From JAPLST01 sp964397565 (GTDB lineage: Bacteria > Auribacterota > UBA3054 > JAPLST01), in assembly GCA_964397565.1 (NCBI GenBank), contig CAYNJC010000011.1, positions 1-64,000 of the forward strand: a stretch of 64,000 nt of DNA. The letters run 5' to 3'. A model generated the notes under the pieces. It saw only the letters and a program-made list of their open reading frames with translations, did no database searches and was not told the origin of the DNA. Shown here piece by piece: positions 27,432 through 35,858 of the stretch (its first letter is position 1; each line of letters starts with the position of its first letter). The translations under genes were made by a program, and so were the position numbers.

Positions 27432-28531
27432 CAGCACCTCCCTGTGCGGTGGCGGCCAAGCAGAAGGCCTGCCGCGAGCGCCCCCAGCAGCACGACTGGT
27501 TCGGGAATCTCCTGCATGAAACTGATCGCGTCAATATAGAACACTTTGTTGGACAGCGCCGGCCAGGCATCGCCCGCACCGAGCCAGGCATTCATGTTAA
27601 GCACCTGCAGCAGTTGCCCGTCGCTGCTCATGCCCGGCAGATCAATCGTGGCCTGATACCACGTGTCGCTGACCAGCGCGTTGTAGTTGAATTGCACGGC
27701 CGGGTTGGTGCCGTAGGTCGCGTTCCACAAAAACTGAAAGCCGGTGACATCCGTCGGGATGCGATACCACCACTTCATCTGCGACGCGACGCTCCAGTTG
27801 ATATTGCTGACCGCCTGCACGAGCGTCTGGTTCATGAAATTGTACCACTGGCTGCCGCTGCCGCCGGAACAGCCCACCACCACGCATTCAGCGCAGCCGG
27901 CGCCCTGGGTCTGGATCGTCGTGTTGACGGACAGGCGCGCGTTGTTGCCGAACCAGTTCTGAATCTCATTGTCCAACGAGGAGGAATCCATGCTCCACGC
28001 CACCACATCCTCAAAATTGGAGCTGTTGGCAAAACGCATGTTGTCAATATCCAAACAGCCCGCTTCATTATTGTTCAGCAGCGTGAAACGCAGCTCCACC
28101 GCCGCGGTGATGGGGATCTCATTTGTCCAGGTGAACGATTGCTCGTGCCACCGGCCGTCGCGTTTGCCCGAGGTACTCACTTCGCCCAGCGTGCTTTCCA
28201 CGCCGTCCACCGAGAGACGCACGCCGACAATGACCCAGCCGGTGTTCGTAGTGCGCCATGAAAAAATAATCGTGTTGTATTCGCCGACCGGGAAATCCGC
28301 CTCGAGATTATCCTTGCGGCAGATGGTGCTCCATTCGCCGGTGAACGAACAGCGCATGCAACTCACGCCTTCCTGCGGCGCGTCGAAATTCTGCGCGATC
28401 GTGGAACCACTACCGGCGTCCGGCGCCCAGAAGCCGTCAAGGGTGGCGGTGTCGAAGCCATAGACCAAGTCCGTCCCATAGGATACGGCACAGGCGCAGC
28501 AGAGCGCCAGCAGTACAGCAAAATGCTTCAT
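27431..28531 (-). CDS. PEP-CTERM protein with two jelly-roll (CBM-like) domains
   Basis: A 366-residue exported protein. Signal peptide MKHFAVLLALCCACAVSYG. Two beta-sandwich repeats follow: the first starts DLVYGFDTATLDGFW, the second near residue 180 starts VVAWSMDSSSLDNE. Both resemble carbohydrate-binding jelly-rolls (closing motifs CLDIDNMRF and VFYIDAISF). The PEP-CTERM tail is IPEPVVLLGALAAGLLLGRH. No catalytic motif is seen. The stop overlaps the ATG of the GH9 gene, suggesting that a surface glucan-binding protein is made together with the endoglucanase. A promoter (28624-28652) with an upstream palindrome lies just before it. Confidence 0.8.
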   Translation of the reverse strand: MKHFAVLLALCCACAVSYGTDLVYGFDTATLDGFWAPDAGSGSTIAQNFDAPQEGVSCMRCSFTGEWSTICRKDNLEADFPVGEYNTIIFSWRTTNTGWVIVGVRLSVDGVESTLGEVSTSGKRDGRWHEQSFTWTNEIPITAAVELRFTLLNNNEAGCLDIDNMRFANSSNFEDVVAWSMDSSSLDNEIQNWFGNNARLSVNTTIQTQGAGCAECVVVGCSGGSGSQWYNFMNQTLVQAVSNINWSVASQMKWWYRIPTDVTGFQFLWNATYGTNPAVQFNYNALVSDTWYQATIDLPGMSSDGQLLQVLNMNAWLGAGDAWPALSNKVFYIDAISFMQEIPEPVVLLGALAAGLLLGRHRTGRC

Positions 28532-28623
28532 CACATGCTTCCCATGTCGCTCAGCTGCGCAATGGGCAAGCCGTGTCGTTTGCCATCGACAGACCATGTC
28601 GTCATTTCGTTCATTCATACGTT

Positions 28624-28652
28624 ACTGTATCATTTCTGTTGTCAAGCGTCAA
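28624..28652 (-). promoter_or_regulatory. Promoter for the CBM-like/GH9 pair
   Basis: On the minus strand: TTGACG, 17-base spacer, TACAGT. The -35 box starts two bases after palindrome O3. Confidence 0.7.
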
Positions 28653-28654
28653 GT

Positions 28655-28668
28655 GTTAACCGGTTTAT
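28655..28668 (-). promoter_or_regulatory. Operator-like palindrome O3
   Basis: Plus-strand GTTAACCGGTTTAT, 8/10 half-site bases, central CCGG. It lies between back-to-back promoters, 9.5 bases from the minus -35 edge and 18.5 from the plus -35 edge, so it could serve both. Confidence 0.65.
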
Positions 28669-28679
28669 CATATCCGCCA

Positions 28680-28708
28680 TTGACACCATCCGGCAATAGT
28701 GCTATAGT
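28680..28708 (+). promoter_or_regulatory. Distal promoter for the 28817 operon
   Basis: TTGACA, 17-base spacer, TATAGT; predicted start near 28715. Confidence 0.75.
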
Positions 28709-28757
28709 TGACAGGGAGCCCGTGTCTTGCCGGGCTTGTTTGCCTGGTTCTTGCCAT

Positions 28758-28786
28758 GTGACAGGTAGGCCACGGCATAGTATAAT
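28758..28786 (+). promoter_or_regulatory. Proximal promoter for the 28817 operon
   Basis: GTGACA, 17-base spacer, TATAAT; predicted start near 28793. Palindrome O4 overlaps its -10 box and start site. Confidence 0.7.
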
Positions 28787-28798
28787 AAACTGGTTGAT
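28785..28798 (+). promoter_or_regulatory. Operator-like palindrome O4
   Basis: ATAAACTGGTTGAT, 9/10 half-site bases. Its place over the -10 box and start site is a classical repressor position. Confidence 0.6.
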
Positions 28799-28816
28799 CA
28801 ATAGAAGAGCAAGTCT

Positions 28817-31800
28817 ATGCGTTTCGTTCAACTACCTGGGACATGGGTGCTGCTGGCCGGCCTTGCCCTCTGTGCGCGTGCGCACGGCCTTGCCGGCAGC
28901 GCGTTTACTGAAACGTTTGACCAACAGGTGGCGGGCACCCGGCTGTTGGCGTTGCACACCGGCGGCATCTGGTCGGCCGAACCGAAGTATTCGCAGGCGA
29001 CGAATGCCCTGGGCAGCTATGGGCTCGACACCAACGTGTACCTGAACAGCTACAATCCCGCGCTGTGGACCACGAACGGGGCGGTCATCGCGGCCTACCG
29101 CCGCTGCCACATTCCGTGCGCCAATCCGGGTTCGCTCGAGAGCAGCAACGTCTATGGCACGGGCCAGTGGGAATTTGTGGTGAACTGGACCGATCTGGGC
29201 ACGAACGATGCCGGCGGCATCTTCCTGCAATCGCCCGACGGCGCGGAGGGTATGGGCTGGTCAGTGTCGGGCGCTTGGGCGCGGGCGCTGTGCTACGCCG
29301 GCGCAGTGAGCAATGTGACAGCCTGGGTGGACGCGACGCAAATGACGCGCATCAACGTCTGCATCGGGTTTGACTGGCGGGCGAACCGCCTGCGGATCTT
29401 CAACGGTGAGGGCGTCTTTGCGGAATTCACCAACGGCATTCCGCAGCAGAATTTGCGCGCGATCGTGCGCGGCAGCGCCGGGCCGGCCAGCGCGACGTGC
29501 ATCGTCTACCGCGTGGCCTACGGCAGCAAGGTCCGGCCGTATGCGCTGGACGACCATATATATTTCAACGGGCGAACGGGCGGCGGCAACACCGAGAACA
29601 TCAACCCGACCTTGTGGCAACTCGAAGCCGGCAGCGCGGCCTGCCCGATGCCGTGGAATTATAGCAACAACTCGCGCTACGAGACGTTCACCGGCAACCC
29701 GACGATCGCCCGCATTCCGCGCCACGGGCCGTACGGGCCAAACACGGAGTATGCCGTGATGTCGGCGCAGTACCAGTTCAACAACCTGGCAAACGGATTC
29801 ATCGGGCTGGCCAAGGACGCGTTCACGGCATCGTTGAGCAACCGCGTCGGTTTTTTGAACGAGAGCGGCACGCTGTATGCCTACAGCAGCGGGCCGGCGG
29901 CTACCTTCGAGAAGACGCCGCTCGGCGCCGATTGGTCTGCGTATGCCATTGGCGTCTGGGCCGACTTCACCGTCGACTGGCAGACCAACGCGATCAACTA
30001 TTACGTGGACGGCGCGTTGCTGGTGACGCACACGAATCGCACAACCTTTCCCGACCCGGCGGTGCTACGCCCGACCTTCGAGAGCCGCGTATGGCCTGCA
30101 CCGGCGCTCGCGGGATTGCGCTTTTGCGCAACCCTGGCGGAGAGCCAGACCCTGTTTGCCGATTGTTTCGACCGCAGCTACAGCAAGTACTGGACGGTCG
30201 TGCAGGACGACTTCGAATCGAACGTGTACAACACGGCCGGCGATTGGACCAGTTATGTCTACCGCAAACCCGACGGCACTCCCGAGGTGTATCCGGAGAT
30301 CGAGCCGGTCACGGACAGCATCCACAGCAACGCACTGATGTTCAAAACGCGCAGCGGCGGCGGGAGTTACGAGGATGGACACCGCGATCTGCTTGGCTTG
30401 ACGCGGCGCGGCAACGTCACGCCCTTCGGCGCCAGCCCGTTGGCGTTTGTGCGCTTTTATTTCAAAGTTGACCAGCACTGGACCTTCCATTACACGGAAT
30501 TAACCGACGACCCGTTGACGGTGTGGCAGGACGGCAATAAATACATGCGCAGCGGCGGCTATCTCGCACAGCAGGCCAACGTGCTGCAGGTGGCACTCGG
30601 CAATCCGCACACGCGGGAAATCATGTTTGGTATTGGCGATCCGCAATTCGGCTCGGTCGTGCGCGGCATGCGCGTGTACGGGCATACGCAAGCCATCGCC
30701 GCGGACGGCACGGGCTGCGCGCTGTATCCGGACACGGATCCGGTGCCGACCTGGATTCCGGGCGCGCTGGATCTGTTCCGCGCACATTATCCCAATCGCA
30801 AGCCGGTCGGCGCATCGCTGCAAAGCGGCAACTGGCAGGAAGGCCACGACGAGCACCGTGTCAACATGGCGGACTATAATCTGTTTTGGTACGGCACCTT
30901 CTACGGTACGAGCGACACTGCCGAGGTCATCCTGGGCGACGAAACCCAGATGAACGGCGGTCAAATGCATGGCGGCTATGCGCCGTTGACGCGCGATGTG
31001 TGGTATTACATGGAACTCGAGATTCGCTCGACCAAAGGCGCCAGTAACGGCATCGGCCTGTATCTTGGCCGCGCCGACGATCCGACGGCCGACAGCGCCT
31101 ACTACGCACCAGACCTTTATTTTACAGCCAGCGAAAGCACGCGCGCCAGCGCCGCGCATTTTTACTTCGGCGAAAACCGCGTCAACGGTGGCCGCGACAA
31201 GTGGTCCGGCATCGAAGTCGGCCCGCTCTGGAACCAGTTTCAATGGATGCAAGGCGTGTACCTAAGCGATCTCATCATCAGCAAGACCAAAGTCGGCAAC
31301 ACTTGGGCCGCCGCCATCGCCAAACCCGTGTGGCACACGGCCGCGTCGGTCGCCATCAGCAACAATCCCGGCCGCCTCGATTACCGCAACCGCAGCATCA
31401 CCCTGAATCTCAACTGCCCGGGCGCAGCGGCAATGATCATTCATCACACGCGCATGCCCGCCAGTTTCAGTCGCTGGACGAATTACGCGGCCAGCGTGGC
31501 CTGGACCCTCCCCTACGCCTGCGGCCCCGTGGCGGTCTATGCGACCTTCAAAAACGGCTCGGGTATTGAGACGACGGCCGTCAGCGCGCGGACATATCTT
31601 GACATCCCGCCGACGCTGTATTCGAACGTGCACACCAACCGCATGGCGCTCAACACCCCGGCCAGCCCGCTGCTTGCCGGCCCGTACACGGTGCGCTGGT
31701 TGACAGAGAACATCGTGGACGATGAGCCGGTGACGAATATTTCATTGCTCGCTTTTTACACCAATGCCTGGCAGCCGTTCGCCGCCGGACTGGCGAACAG

Positions 31801-32008
31801 TGGCGCGCAGTCATGGCAGGTGCCATCATTGCCGGTCGCAGAGTCGAACGCGCAGTTGCGCATCATCATTGGCGACGCGTTTGGCCATTCCGTGACCGGC
31901 ACGACCGCCGCGTTCGTCATCCTGCCGGAGCCAACAGCACTCCTGCTGTGGACGTCCCTGTTGGCCGGTCTCAGGCAGAGTCTAAACAAAAGGAAAACAC
32001 ATGCGTAA
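28817..32008 (+). CDS. Large exported multi-jelly-roll PEP-CTERM protein
   Basis: A 1063-residue surface protein of unknown activity. The signal peptide is MRFVQLPGTWVLLAGLALCA. Several concanavalin/LamG-like beta-sandwich regions can be seen, for example FTETFDQQVAGTRLLA at the start, DWQTNAINYYVDGALL near residue 395 and VVQDDFESNVYNTAGDW near 465. The middle (VRFYFKVDQHWTFHYTELTD; VWYYMELEIRSTKG) resembles polysaccharide-lyase-type or lectin jelly-rolls. The PEP-CTERM tail is LPEPTALLLWTSLLAGLRQS then KRK. No catalytic residue can be named with confidence. Its last eight bases overlap the start of the aminotransferase gene. Confidence 0.75.
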   Translation: MRFVQLPGTWVLLAGLALCARAHGLAGSAFTETFDQQVAGTRLLALHTGGIWSAEPKYSQATNALGSYGLDTNVYLNSYNPALWTTNGAVIAAYRRCHIPCANPGSLESSNVYGTGQWEFVVNWTDLGTNDAGGIFLQSPDGAEGMGWSVSGAWARALCYAGAVSNVTAWVDATQMTRINVCIGFDWRANRLRIFNGEGVFAEFTNGIPQQNLRAIVRGSAGPASATCIVYRVAYGSKVRPYALDDHIYFNGRTGGGNTENINPTLWQLEAGSAACPMPWNYSNNSRYETFTGNPTIARIPRHGPYGPNTEYAVMSAQYQFNNLANGFIGLAKDAFTASLSNRVGFLNESGTLYAYSSGPAATFEKTPLGADWSAYAIGVWADFTVDWQTNAINYYVDGALLVTHTNRTTFPDPAVLRPTFESRVWPAPALAGLRFCATLAESQTLFADCFDRSYSKYWTVVQDDFESNVYNTAGDWTSYVYRKPDGTPEVYPEIEPVTDSIHSNALMFKTRSGGGSYEDGHRDLLGLTRRGNVTPFGASPLAFVRFYFKVDQHWTFHYTELTDDPLTVWQDGNKYMRSGGYLAQQANVLQVALGNPHTREIMFGIGDPQFGSVVRGMRVYGHTQAIAADGTGCALYPDTDPVPTWIPGALDLFRAHYPNRKPVGASLQSGNWQEGHDEHRVNMADYNLFWYGTFYGTSDTAEVILGDETQMNGGQMHGGYAPLTRDVWYYMELEIRSTKGASNGIGLYLGRADDPTADSAYYAPDLYFTASESTRASAAHFYFGENRVNGGRDKWSGIEVGPLWNQFQWMQGVYLSDLIISKTKVGNTWAAAIAKPVWHTAASVAISNNPGRLDYRNRSITLNLNCPGAAAMIIHHTRMPASFSRWTNYAASVAWTLPYACGPVAVYATFKNGSGIETTAVSARTYLDIPPTLYSNVHTNRMALNTPASPLLAGPYTVRWLTENIVDDEPVTNISLLAFYTNAWQPFAAGLANSGAQSWQVPSLPVAESNAQLRIIIGDAFGHSVTGTTAAFVILPEPTALLLWTSLLAGLRQSLNKRKTHA

Positions 32009-33359
32009 AACCACACTTGCACTGCTGGGCGGCACACCAATTGCACAGCACGCCAAACGACAATTTCCGCTGTTTGACGCCGCCAGCATTCGCGCGGTGA
32101 CGCGCCTGCTGGAACGCGGTGAGACGGTCGGCTTGGGCCGCACCAATGCCACCATTGCCAAGGCCGAGGACGTCATCAGTGCCTATCACGGCGGCCGGCA
32201 TGCGCTGCTGTTGAATTCGGGTCATGCGGCGCTGATGTGCGCCTTGATGGGCCTGGAGATCGGCCCGGGCGATGAAGTCATCACCACGCCGTACTCGTGG
32301 GGCGCTTCGACCTCGTGCATTCTTGCCGTCGGCGCGATTCCGGTGTTTGCCGATATTGATCCGCTCAGCGGGCTGCTCGACCCGGCCAAGATTGCAGCGG
32401 CCATCACCAGGAAAACGAAAGCGATTCTGCTGGTCCACATCTTCGGCCAGCCGGCGGACATGCCGGCGATCAATCGCATCGCCAAGCGGCACAACCTGCG
32501 CGTGATCGAGGACGCGAGTCACGCGCATGGCGCGACGATCAACGGCACGGTGGTCGGCAACTTCTCGGATGCCGCGGGCTTCAGTTGCATGGGCGGCAAA
32601 CTGCTCGCGACAGCCGAGGCGGGTTATCTGCTGACACCGCACAAGGATGTGTTTTGGAAAGCGGCGATGATGTGCCAGCACTACGGCCGCAGCGCCGAGC
32701 CGGGCTTCCCCGCGGCGTACAAGCAGTCGGTCGACAGCCTGGTGTACACATTCCGCTTGAGTCCGATCATCGCGGCGTTGTTTCCGGGCCAATTCCAGCG
32801 GCTGGATGAGCAGGTCAAAGCGCGGCAGGAGAACGTCGCGATTCTGCACGCGGCGCTTGAAGGCTGCGATTTGATTGACTTCCCGAAATGCAAGCCGGGA
32901 TTCCTCTCGGCCTGTTATTACGCGACGATGAATTTCCGCCCGGAGGCTGCGGGCATCACGCGCGAGACATTCTGCAAGGCGCTGATCGCCGAGGGTGTCG
33001 GCGCATGGCCATATGTGCCGGATGCGATTCACCATTGGCGGCGGCTGCAATGGAAGGGCTACACCGGCCCCGTGCCGTTCTGGCTGCCCAGCTTGAAGGC
33101 GGCGAAGACGGACTATGCCGCGGCGAAACTGCCGGGCTGCGCACACAAGGTCAATCACTCGTTTGAAGTGTTCATGGTCAGTTATTACCGGCCCGCACCG
33201 GCGGCGATGAAGGCCATGAGCGCCGCATTTCGGAAAGTGCAGGACAATCTCGCCGCGCTCGCCGCGTATGAACAAGCGCAGAAACGCACGCGCGAGCAAG
33301 GTGAACTGCGCGCCGTCGTCGCGGCCAAACGCGCCGCGGCAACGTACCGGCGGAAGTAA
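32001..33359 (+). CDS. DegT/DnrJ/EryC1-family PLP-dependent aminotransferase
   Basis: A 452-residue cytosolic enzyme of the DegT/DnrJ/EryC1/StrS fold, typically a sugar aminotransferase acting on nucleotide-bound keto-sugars. Motifs in order: ALLNSGHAALMCALMGLEIG (PLP pocket), GDEVITTPYSWGAS, EDASHAHGATINGTVVGNF, and SCMGGKLLATAEAGYLL, whose Lys is the expected PLP anchor. The C-terminal extension of about 50 Ala/Lys/Arg-rich residues is longer than usual. The start ATG lies inside the end of the upstream secreted-protein gene (8-base overlap). No nucleotide-sugar pathway is adjacent except the epimerase at 33503, so the substrate is uncertain. Confidence 0.85.
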   Translation: MRKTTLALLGGTPIAQHAKRQFPLFDAASIRAVTRLLERGETVGLGRTNATIAKAEDVISAYHGGRHALLLNSGHAALMCALMGLEIGPGDEVITTPYSWGASTSCILAVGAIPVFADIDPLSGLLDPAKIAAAITRKTKAILLVHIFGQPADMPAINRIAKRHNLRVIEDASHAHGATINGTVVGNFSDAAGFSCMGGKLLATAEAGYLLTPHKDVFWKAAMMCQHYGRSAEPGFPAAYKQSVDSLVYTFRLSPIIAALFPGQFQRLDEQVKARQENVAILHAALEGCDLIDFPKCKPGFLSACYYATMNFRPEAAGITRETFCKALIAEGVGAWPYVPDAIHHWRRLQWKGYTGPVPFWLPSLKAAKTDYAAAKLPGCAHKVNHSFEVFMVSYYRPAPAAMKAMSAAFRKVQDNLAALAAYEQAQKRTREQGELRAVVAAKRAAATYRRK

Positions 33360-33502
33360 CCCGCGGCTACCGTTCTCACTTGTTCACATAAACATCGCCA
33401 CGAGGAATGTGCTGGTCGCGTGCGCGCCATGAGCACCGTGCCGATGACGGTCTTCCCGAATCCGGAGCTGCTCGGCCGGGAACTGGCGGCGGGGTGACTC
33501 GG

Positions 33503-34522
33503 TCAGTTCGGTTCGTGCAGGCTGGCGGCCATGTCAGCGCCGGCGCGCAGCCACGCGCTGACGAGCTGGTCGTAAAAGCCATCCAGCGCACAATCTTCAA
33601 TGCGGTCGTGTGCATCCAGCCAAGCGACTGTGCGGCGCACGCCTTCCACGAATGAAATGCGGGGCTTGAAGTTCAGCTCGGCGCGGGCCGCGCCGAGGTC
33701 GAAAATGTTGACGAACTGGAAATTGGTGGCGCAGACACTGGCGCGCTGCGGCGCGACGCGAACCAGCAGATCGGTGGGAATGTGCACCAGTTGCGGCAGG
33801 GCAACCCCCAAGGCTTCAGCCACGCGCTCGTGGTACGTGTTCCACGTCATCCAATCATCGCCGGTGACATTGTAGCAGCGGCCGTGCGTGCGCGGATTGC
33901 CCAGTGCGCCGATGAACGCCGCAGCGGCATCGTCAATGTGGCAGGCGACCCAGAGACTCTGACCGTCGCCGTGGACAATCAGCGGTTTGCCTTTGCGCAT
34001 GCGGTCAATAAAGGACGTTGACCAGCCCAGCGAATGGATGATGACGCCGCCTTCACCATACGTTTGGGCGGGCCGCATGATCGTGACCGGCAGGTCGCCG
34101 CGCTGGTGCGCCTCGAGCAGCAGTGCTTCGCAGACCGATTTTTTCCGGCCGTAGTCGCTCACGCCGCCGGTCGCGGCATCTTCGCGAATGGGAAACTGCG
34201 TGATCGGCCGGGCGTAGACATCCACCGTGCTGCAGAAGATCAGTTGGTCGGTGCGACCGCGCAACGCGGCGATCAGACTGCGCGCATCTTCCGGCGTGAA
34301 GCAAATCATTTCGATCACCGCGTCAAAGCGCGGCAGACGGCGCAGCTGTTGGATGAAGGCGGGATAGTCACGCCGGTCGCCCTGCACGCACGTGGCGCCG
34401 GCGGGGAAGCGCGCGGGCGTTTTGCCGCGGTTGTAAAGCGTGACCGCATGGCCCTGGGCGAGCAGTTGGCGGGTAATGGCCGTGCTGATCAGGCCGGTGC
34501 CGCCGGTGATGAGAATGTTCAT
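33503..34522 (-). CDS. NAD-dependent epimerase/dehydratase (extended SDR)
   Basis: A 339-residue cytosolic oxidoreductase. The ATG at 34522 gives the Rossmann start MNILITGGTGLISTAITRQL, with Gly-rich NAD(P) binding in GGTGLIS. FCSTVDVYARP and DYGRKKSVCEALL supply the Ser and the Tyr-x-x-x-Lys of extended SDRs (Tyr near residue 134). MRPAQTYGEGG and HIDDAAAAFIGAL complete the family pattern. It probably modifies a nucleotide sugar, perhaps linked to the aminotransferase ending at 33359 on the other strand (inference). It follows the histidine phosphatase gene by about 110 bases. Confidence 0.88.
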   Translation of the reverse strand: MNILITGGTGLISTAITRQLLAQGHAVTLYNRGKTPARFPAGATCVQGDRRDYPAFIQQLRRLPRFDAVIEMICFTPEDARSLIAALRGRTDQLIFCSTVDVYARPITQFPIREDAATGGVSDYGRKKSVCEALLLEAHQRGDLPVTIMRPAQTYGEGGVIIHSLGWSTSFIDRMRKGKPLIVHGDGQSLWVACHIDDAAAAFIGALGNPRTHGRCYNVTGDDWMTWNTYHERVAEALGVALPQLVHIPTDLLVRVAPQRASVCATNFQFVNIFDLGAARAELNFKPRISFVEGVRRTVAWLDAHDRIEDCALDGFYDQLVSAWLRAGADMAASLHEPN

Positions 34523-34635
34523 GGGAGACTTTGGTGGGAAGTTAGTCGCAGCCGTGCCAACGCGCCTGCCACCCGGCAAGAAATGGCACACGCCACCACA
34601 ACGTCGGAGACATGCAGCATCCGGAACGGGCACGC

Positions 34636-35370
34636 TTATGATGCGGCAAAGTCATGTTTGTGTTCCGCAGTGCAGGCGGGATGCGCACGCTGGTCAGGCA
34701 CGCACGCGGCGGCAACCTCGTTGGCACGCGGCGGCGGGATGGCTAGTGTGGGATAGCTGATGCCGCAGCGTTCGGTGAATTTCACCATCGCCACGCCGGT
34801 CAGCGCAAACTCGAATGTGGCGAGCGGGAACGGCGGCACACCCAGCAGAAAGCTGAGCAGCACGTTCAGCGTGCCGCCATGGGCGAATACGGCGATGGAC
34901 AAGGCGCGTGCCCGCTCCTCAAGCACAAACCCGCCCAGGCGATGGTGGATGCCGAGCGCGGCGAGTTCTTGCAGAAACGGCGGGCAGATGCGCGCGTACA
35001 GGTCAAAGCAGCCTTCGCCCAACTCGGTTTTCCAGCATTCCCCGGGATGCCGTTGCGCGTCGCGCTCAATCAGTTGCTCGTACTGCGCTTCCGGGAGCGC
35101 CTCGAGCGCGCGGTCCGGCTGCCATTCGCGCAGAAACGCAAGCACTTTGAGCGGCACGCACCGGCCCGCAAGCACGATTTCAGCCGTCTGCAGCGCACGG
35201 CCGTAGGGTGACGACAAGGCCAGGTCGATCGGCACGTCGGTGAGCCCGGCGCGCGCGCGCTGCGCTTGCGGCACGCCCGCGCTTTCCGACAAACAACCGC
35301 GCACTGGCGACGGAGGGCAGACAAATGGGTCGCCGTCCATTTCCGCGTGACGTATCAACAGAATCTGCAT
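34636..35370 (-). CDS. Histidine phosphatase superfamily protein
   Basis: A 244-residue phosphoglycerate-mutase-like phosphatase. The start is the ATG at 35370 (MQILLIRHAEMDGDP), where RHAE carries the phospho-accepting His. SSPYGRALQTAE is the usual second Arg motif, and AVFAHGGTLNVLLSFLLG holds the second catalytic His. Such enzymes dephosphorylate sugar phosphates and other small metabolites; the substrate here is unknown. It lies 45 bases downstream of a short remnant gene whose promoter (35616-35644, minus) may drive it, placing it under the palindrome as well. Confidence 0.85.
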   Translation of the reverse strand: MQILLIRHAEMDGDPFVCPPSPVRGCLSESAGVPQAQRARAGLTDVPIDLALSSPYGRALQTAEIVLAGRCVPLKVLAFLREWQPDRALEALPEAQYEQLIERDAQRHPGECWKTELGEGCFDLYARICPPFLQELAALGIHHRLGGFVLEERARALSIAVFAHGGTLNVLLSFLLGVPPFPLATFEFALTGVAMVKFTERCGISYPTLAIPPPRANEVAAACVPDQRAHPACTAEHKHDFAAS

Positions 35371-35415
35371 GGCTGCCGTGCTCCGTTCAATGAAAAACAA
35401 TACGTGTCCTGCGCG

Positions 35416-35553
35416 TTAACGGCGTGGGCGTTGCTGCGCCCGGCGGCATGCCAACGCCGGGTTGTAAACATAGGTGTGCGCATGCCACATGCCGGCGCGC
35501 GCCACCCCCGGCAGGAGCAAGACGCCGGCGGTCGGCATAATGGTTGTTTTCAT
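35416..35553 (-). pseudogene. Remnant of an exported protein gene (45 codons)
   Basis: A 45-residue frame: signal peptide MKTTIMPTAGVLLLPGVARA, then GMWHAHTYVYNPALACRRAQ and a basic end. GGAG lies six bases before the ATG. A near-consensus promoter and an operator-like palindrome precede it, exactly as at the full-length PEP-CTERM genes, so a complete expression unit survives while the body is missing. A deletion joining the 5' end to a short tail is the simplest explanation; a genuine small secreted peptide is the alternative. Confidence 0.5.
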
Positions 35554-35589
35554 TACCGTCTCCGCGCGGGTGGCCGCGACCCACAGCAA

Positions 35590-35603
35590 ATAAACCAGAT
35601 TAT
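35590..35603 (-). promoter_or_regulatory. Operator-like palindrome O5
   Basis: Plus-strand ATAAACCAGATTAT, 9/10 half-site bases. It lies 12 bases after the -10 box of the minus-strand promoter, in the early transcribed region. Confidence 0.5.
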
Positions 35604-35615
35604 CACTGCGCGGCC

Positions 35616-35644
35616 ACTATACCACAAGACCACGCGGATGTCAA
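35616..35644 (-). promoter_or_regulatory. Promoter for the remnant/phosphatase/epimerase genes
   Basis: On the minus strand: TTGACA, 17-base spacer, TATAGT. One of the best promoters in the window, yet the first gene it reads is the 45-codon remnant. Confidence 0.75.
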
Positions 35645-35797
35645 GCGGCGTGCGCGACTGGGGTGTTCTGCCACGGATGCAATCACACCGGCCGCGGTCG
35701 CCGCCCGTGGCGCGGCAGCGTTTGGCCACGCCTTTATATCGTAATTTCAGTACGAATGCAAACCGCGCGACTTTGCGGCGCAAATATGCTATACTAA

Positions 35798-35811
35798 ATA
35801 CACGCGTTTAT
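35798..35811 (+). promoter_or_regulatory. Operator-like palindrome O6
   Basis: ATACACGCGTTTAT, 9/10 half-site bases, central CGCG. It starts two bases after the -10 box and covers the predicted transcription start. Confidence 0.7.
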
Positions 35812-35815
35812 CACC

Positions 35816-35833
35816 GGGCGCCACCAGACGCCC
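35816..35833 (+). other. 5' UTR hairpin, copy 1
   Basis: GGGCG, eight-base loop, CGCCC, about 25 bases before the ATG. The same stem with a different loop occurs at 37350-37367. Confidence 0.5.
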
Positions 35834-35858
35834 ATAGCTTACAGCAAGGAACAAACAG

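Larger units (their letters stand above)
28532..28816. promoter_or_regulatory. Divergent regulatory region
   Basis: This stretch holds one minus-strand promoter, two tandem plus-strand promoters and two operator-like palindromes, each described separately. No gene is visible in it. Confidence 0.6.
35645..35858 (+). promoter_or_regulatory. Leader region of the first duplicated beta-helix gene
   Basis: No gene is visible. Its right half carries a TATACT -10 box (35790-35795), with only a weak GCGACT at the -35 position (35767), palindrome O6 and a short 5' UTR hairpin. These align base for base with the corresponding region before 37392. Confidence 0.55.

Noticed and set aside
33360..33502. 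Possible small gene between the aminotransferase and the epimerase
   Set aside because: The available frames are short, without ribosome sites or recognisable features; it is treated as intergenic.
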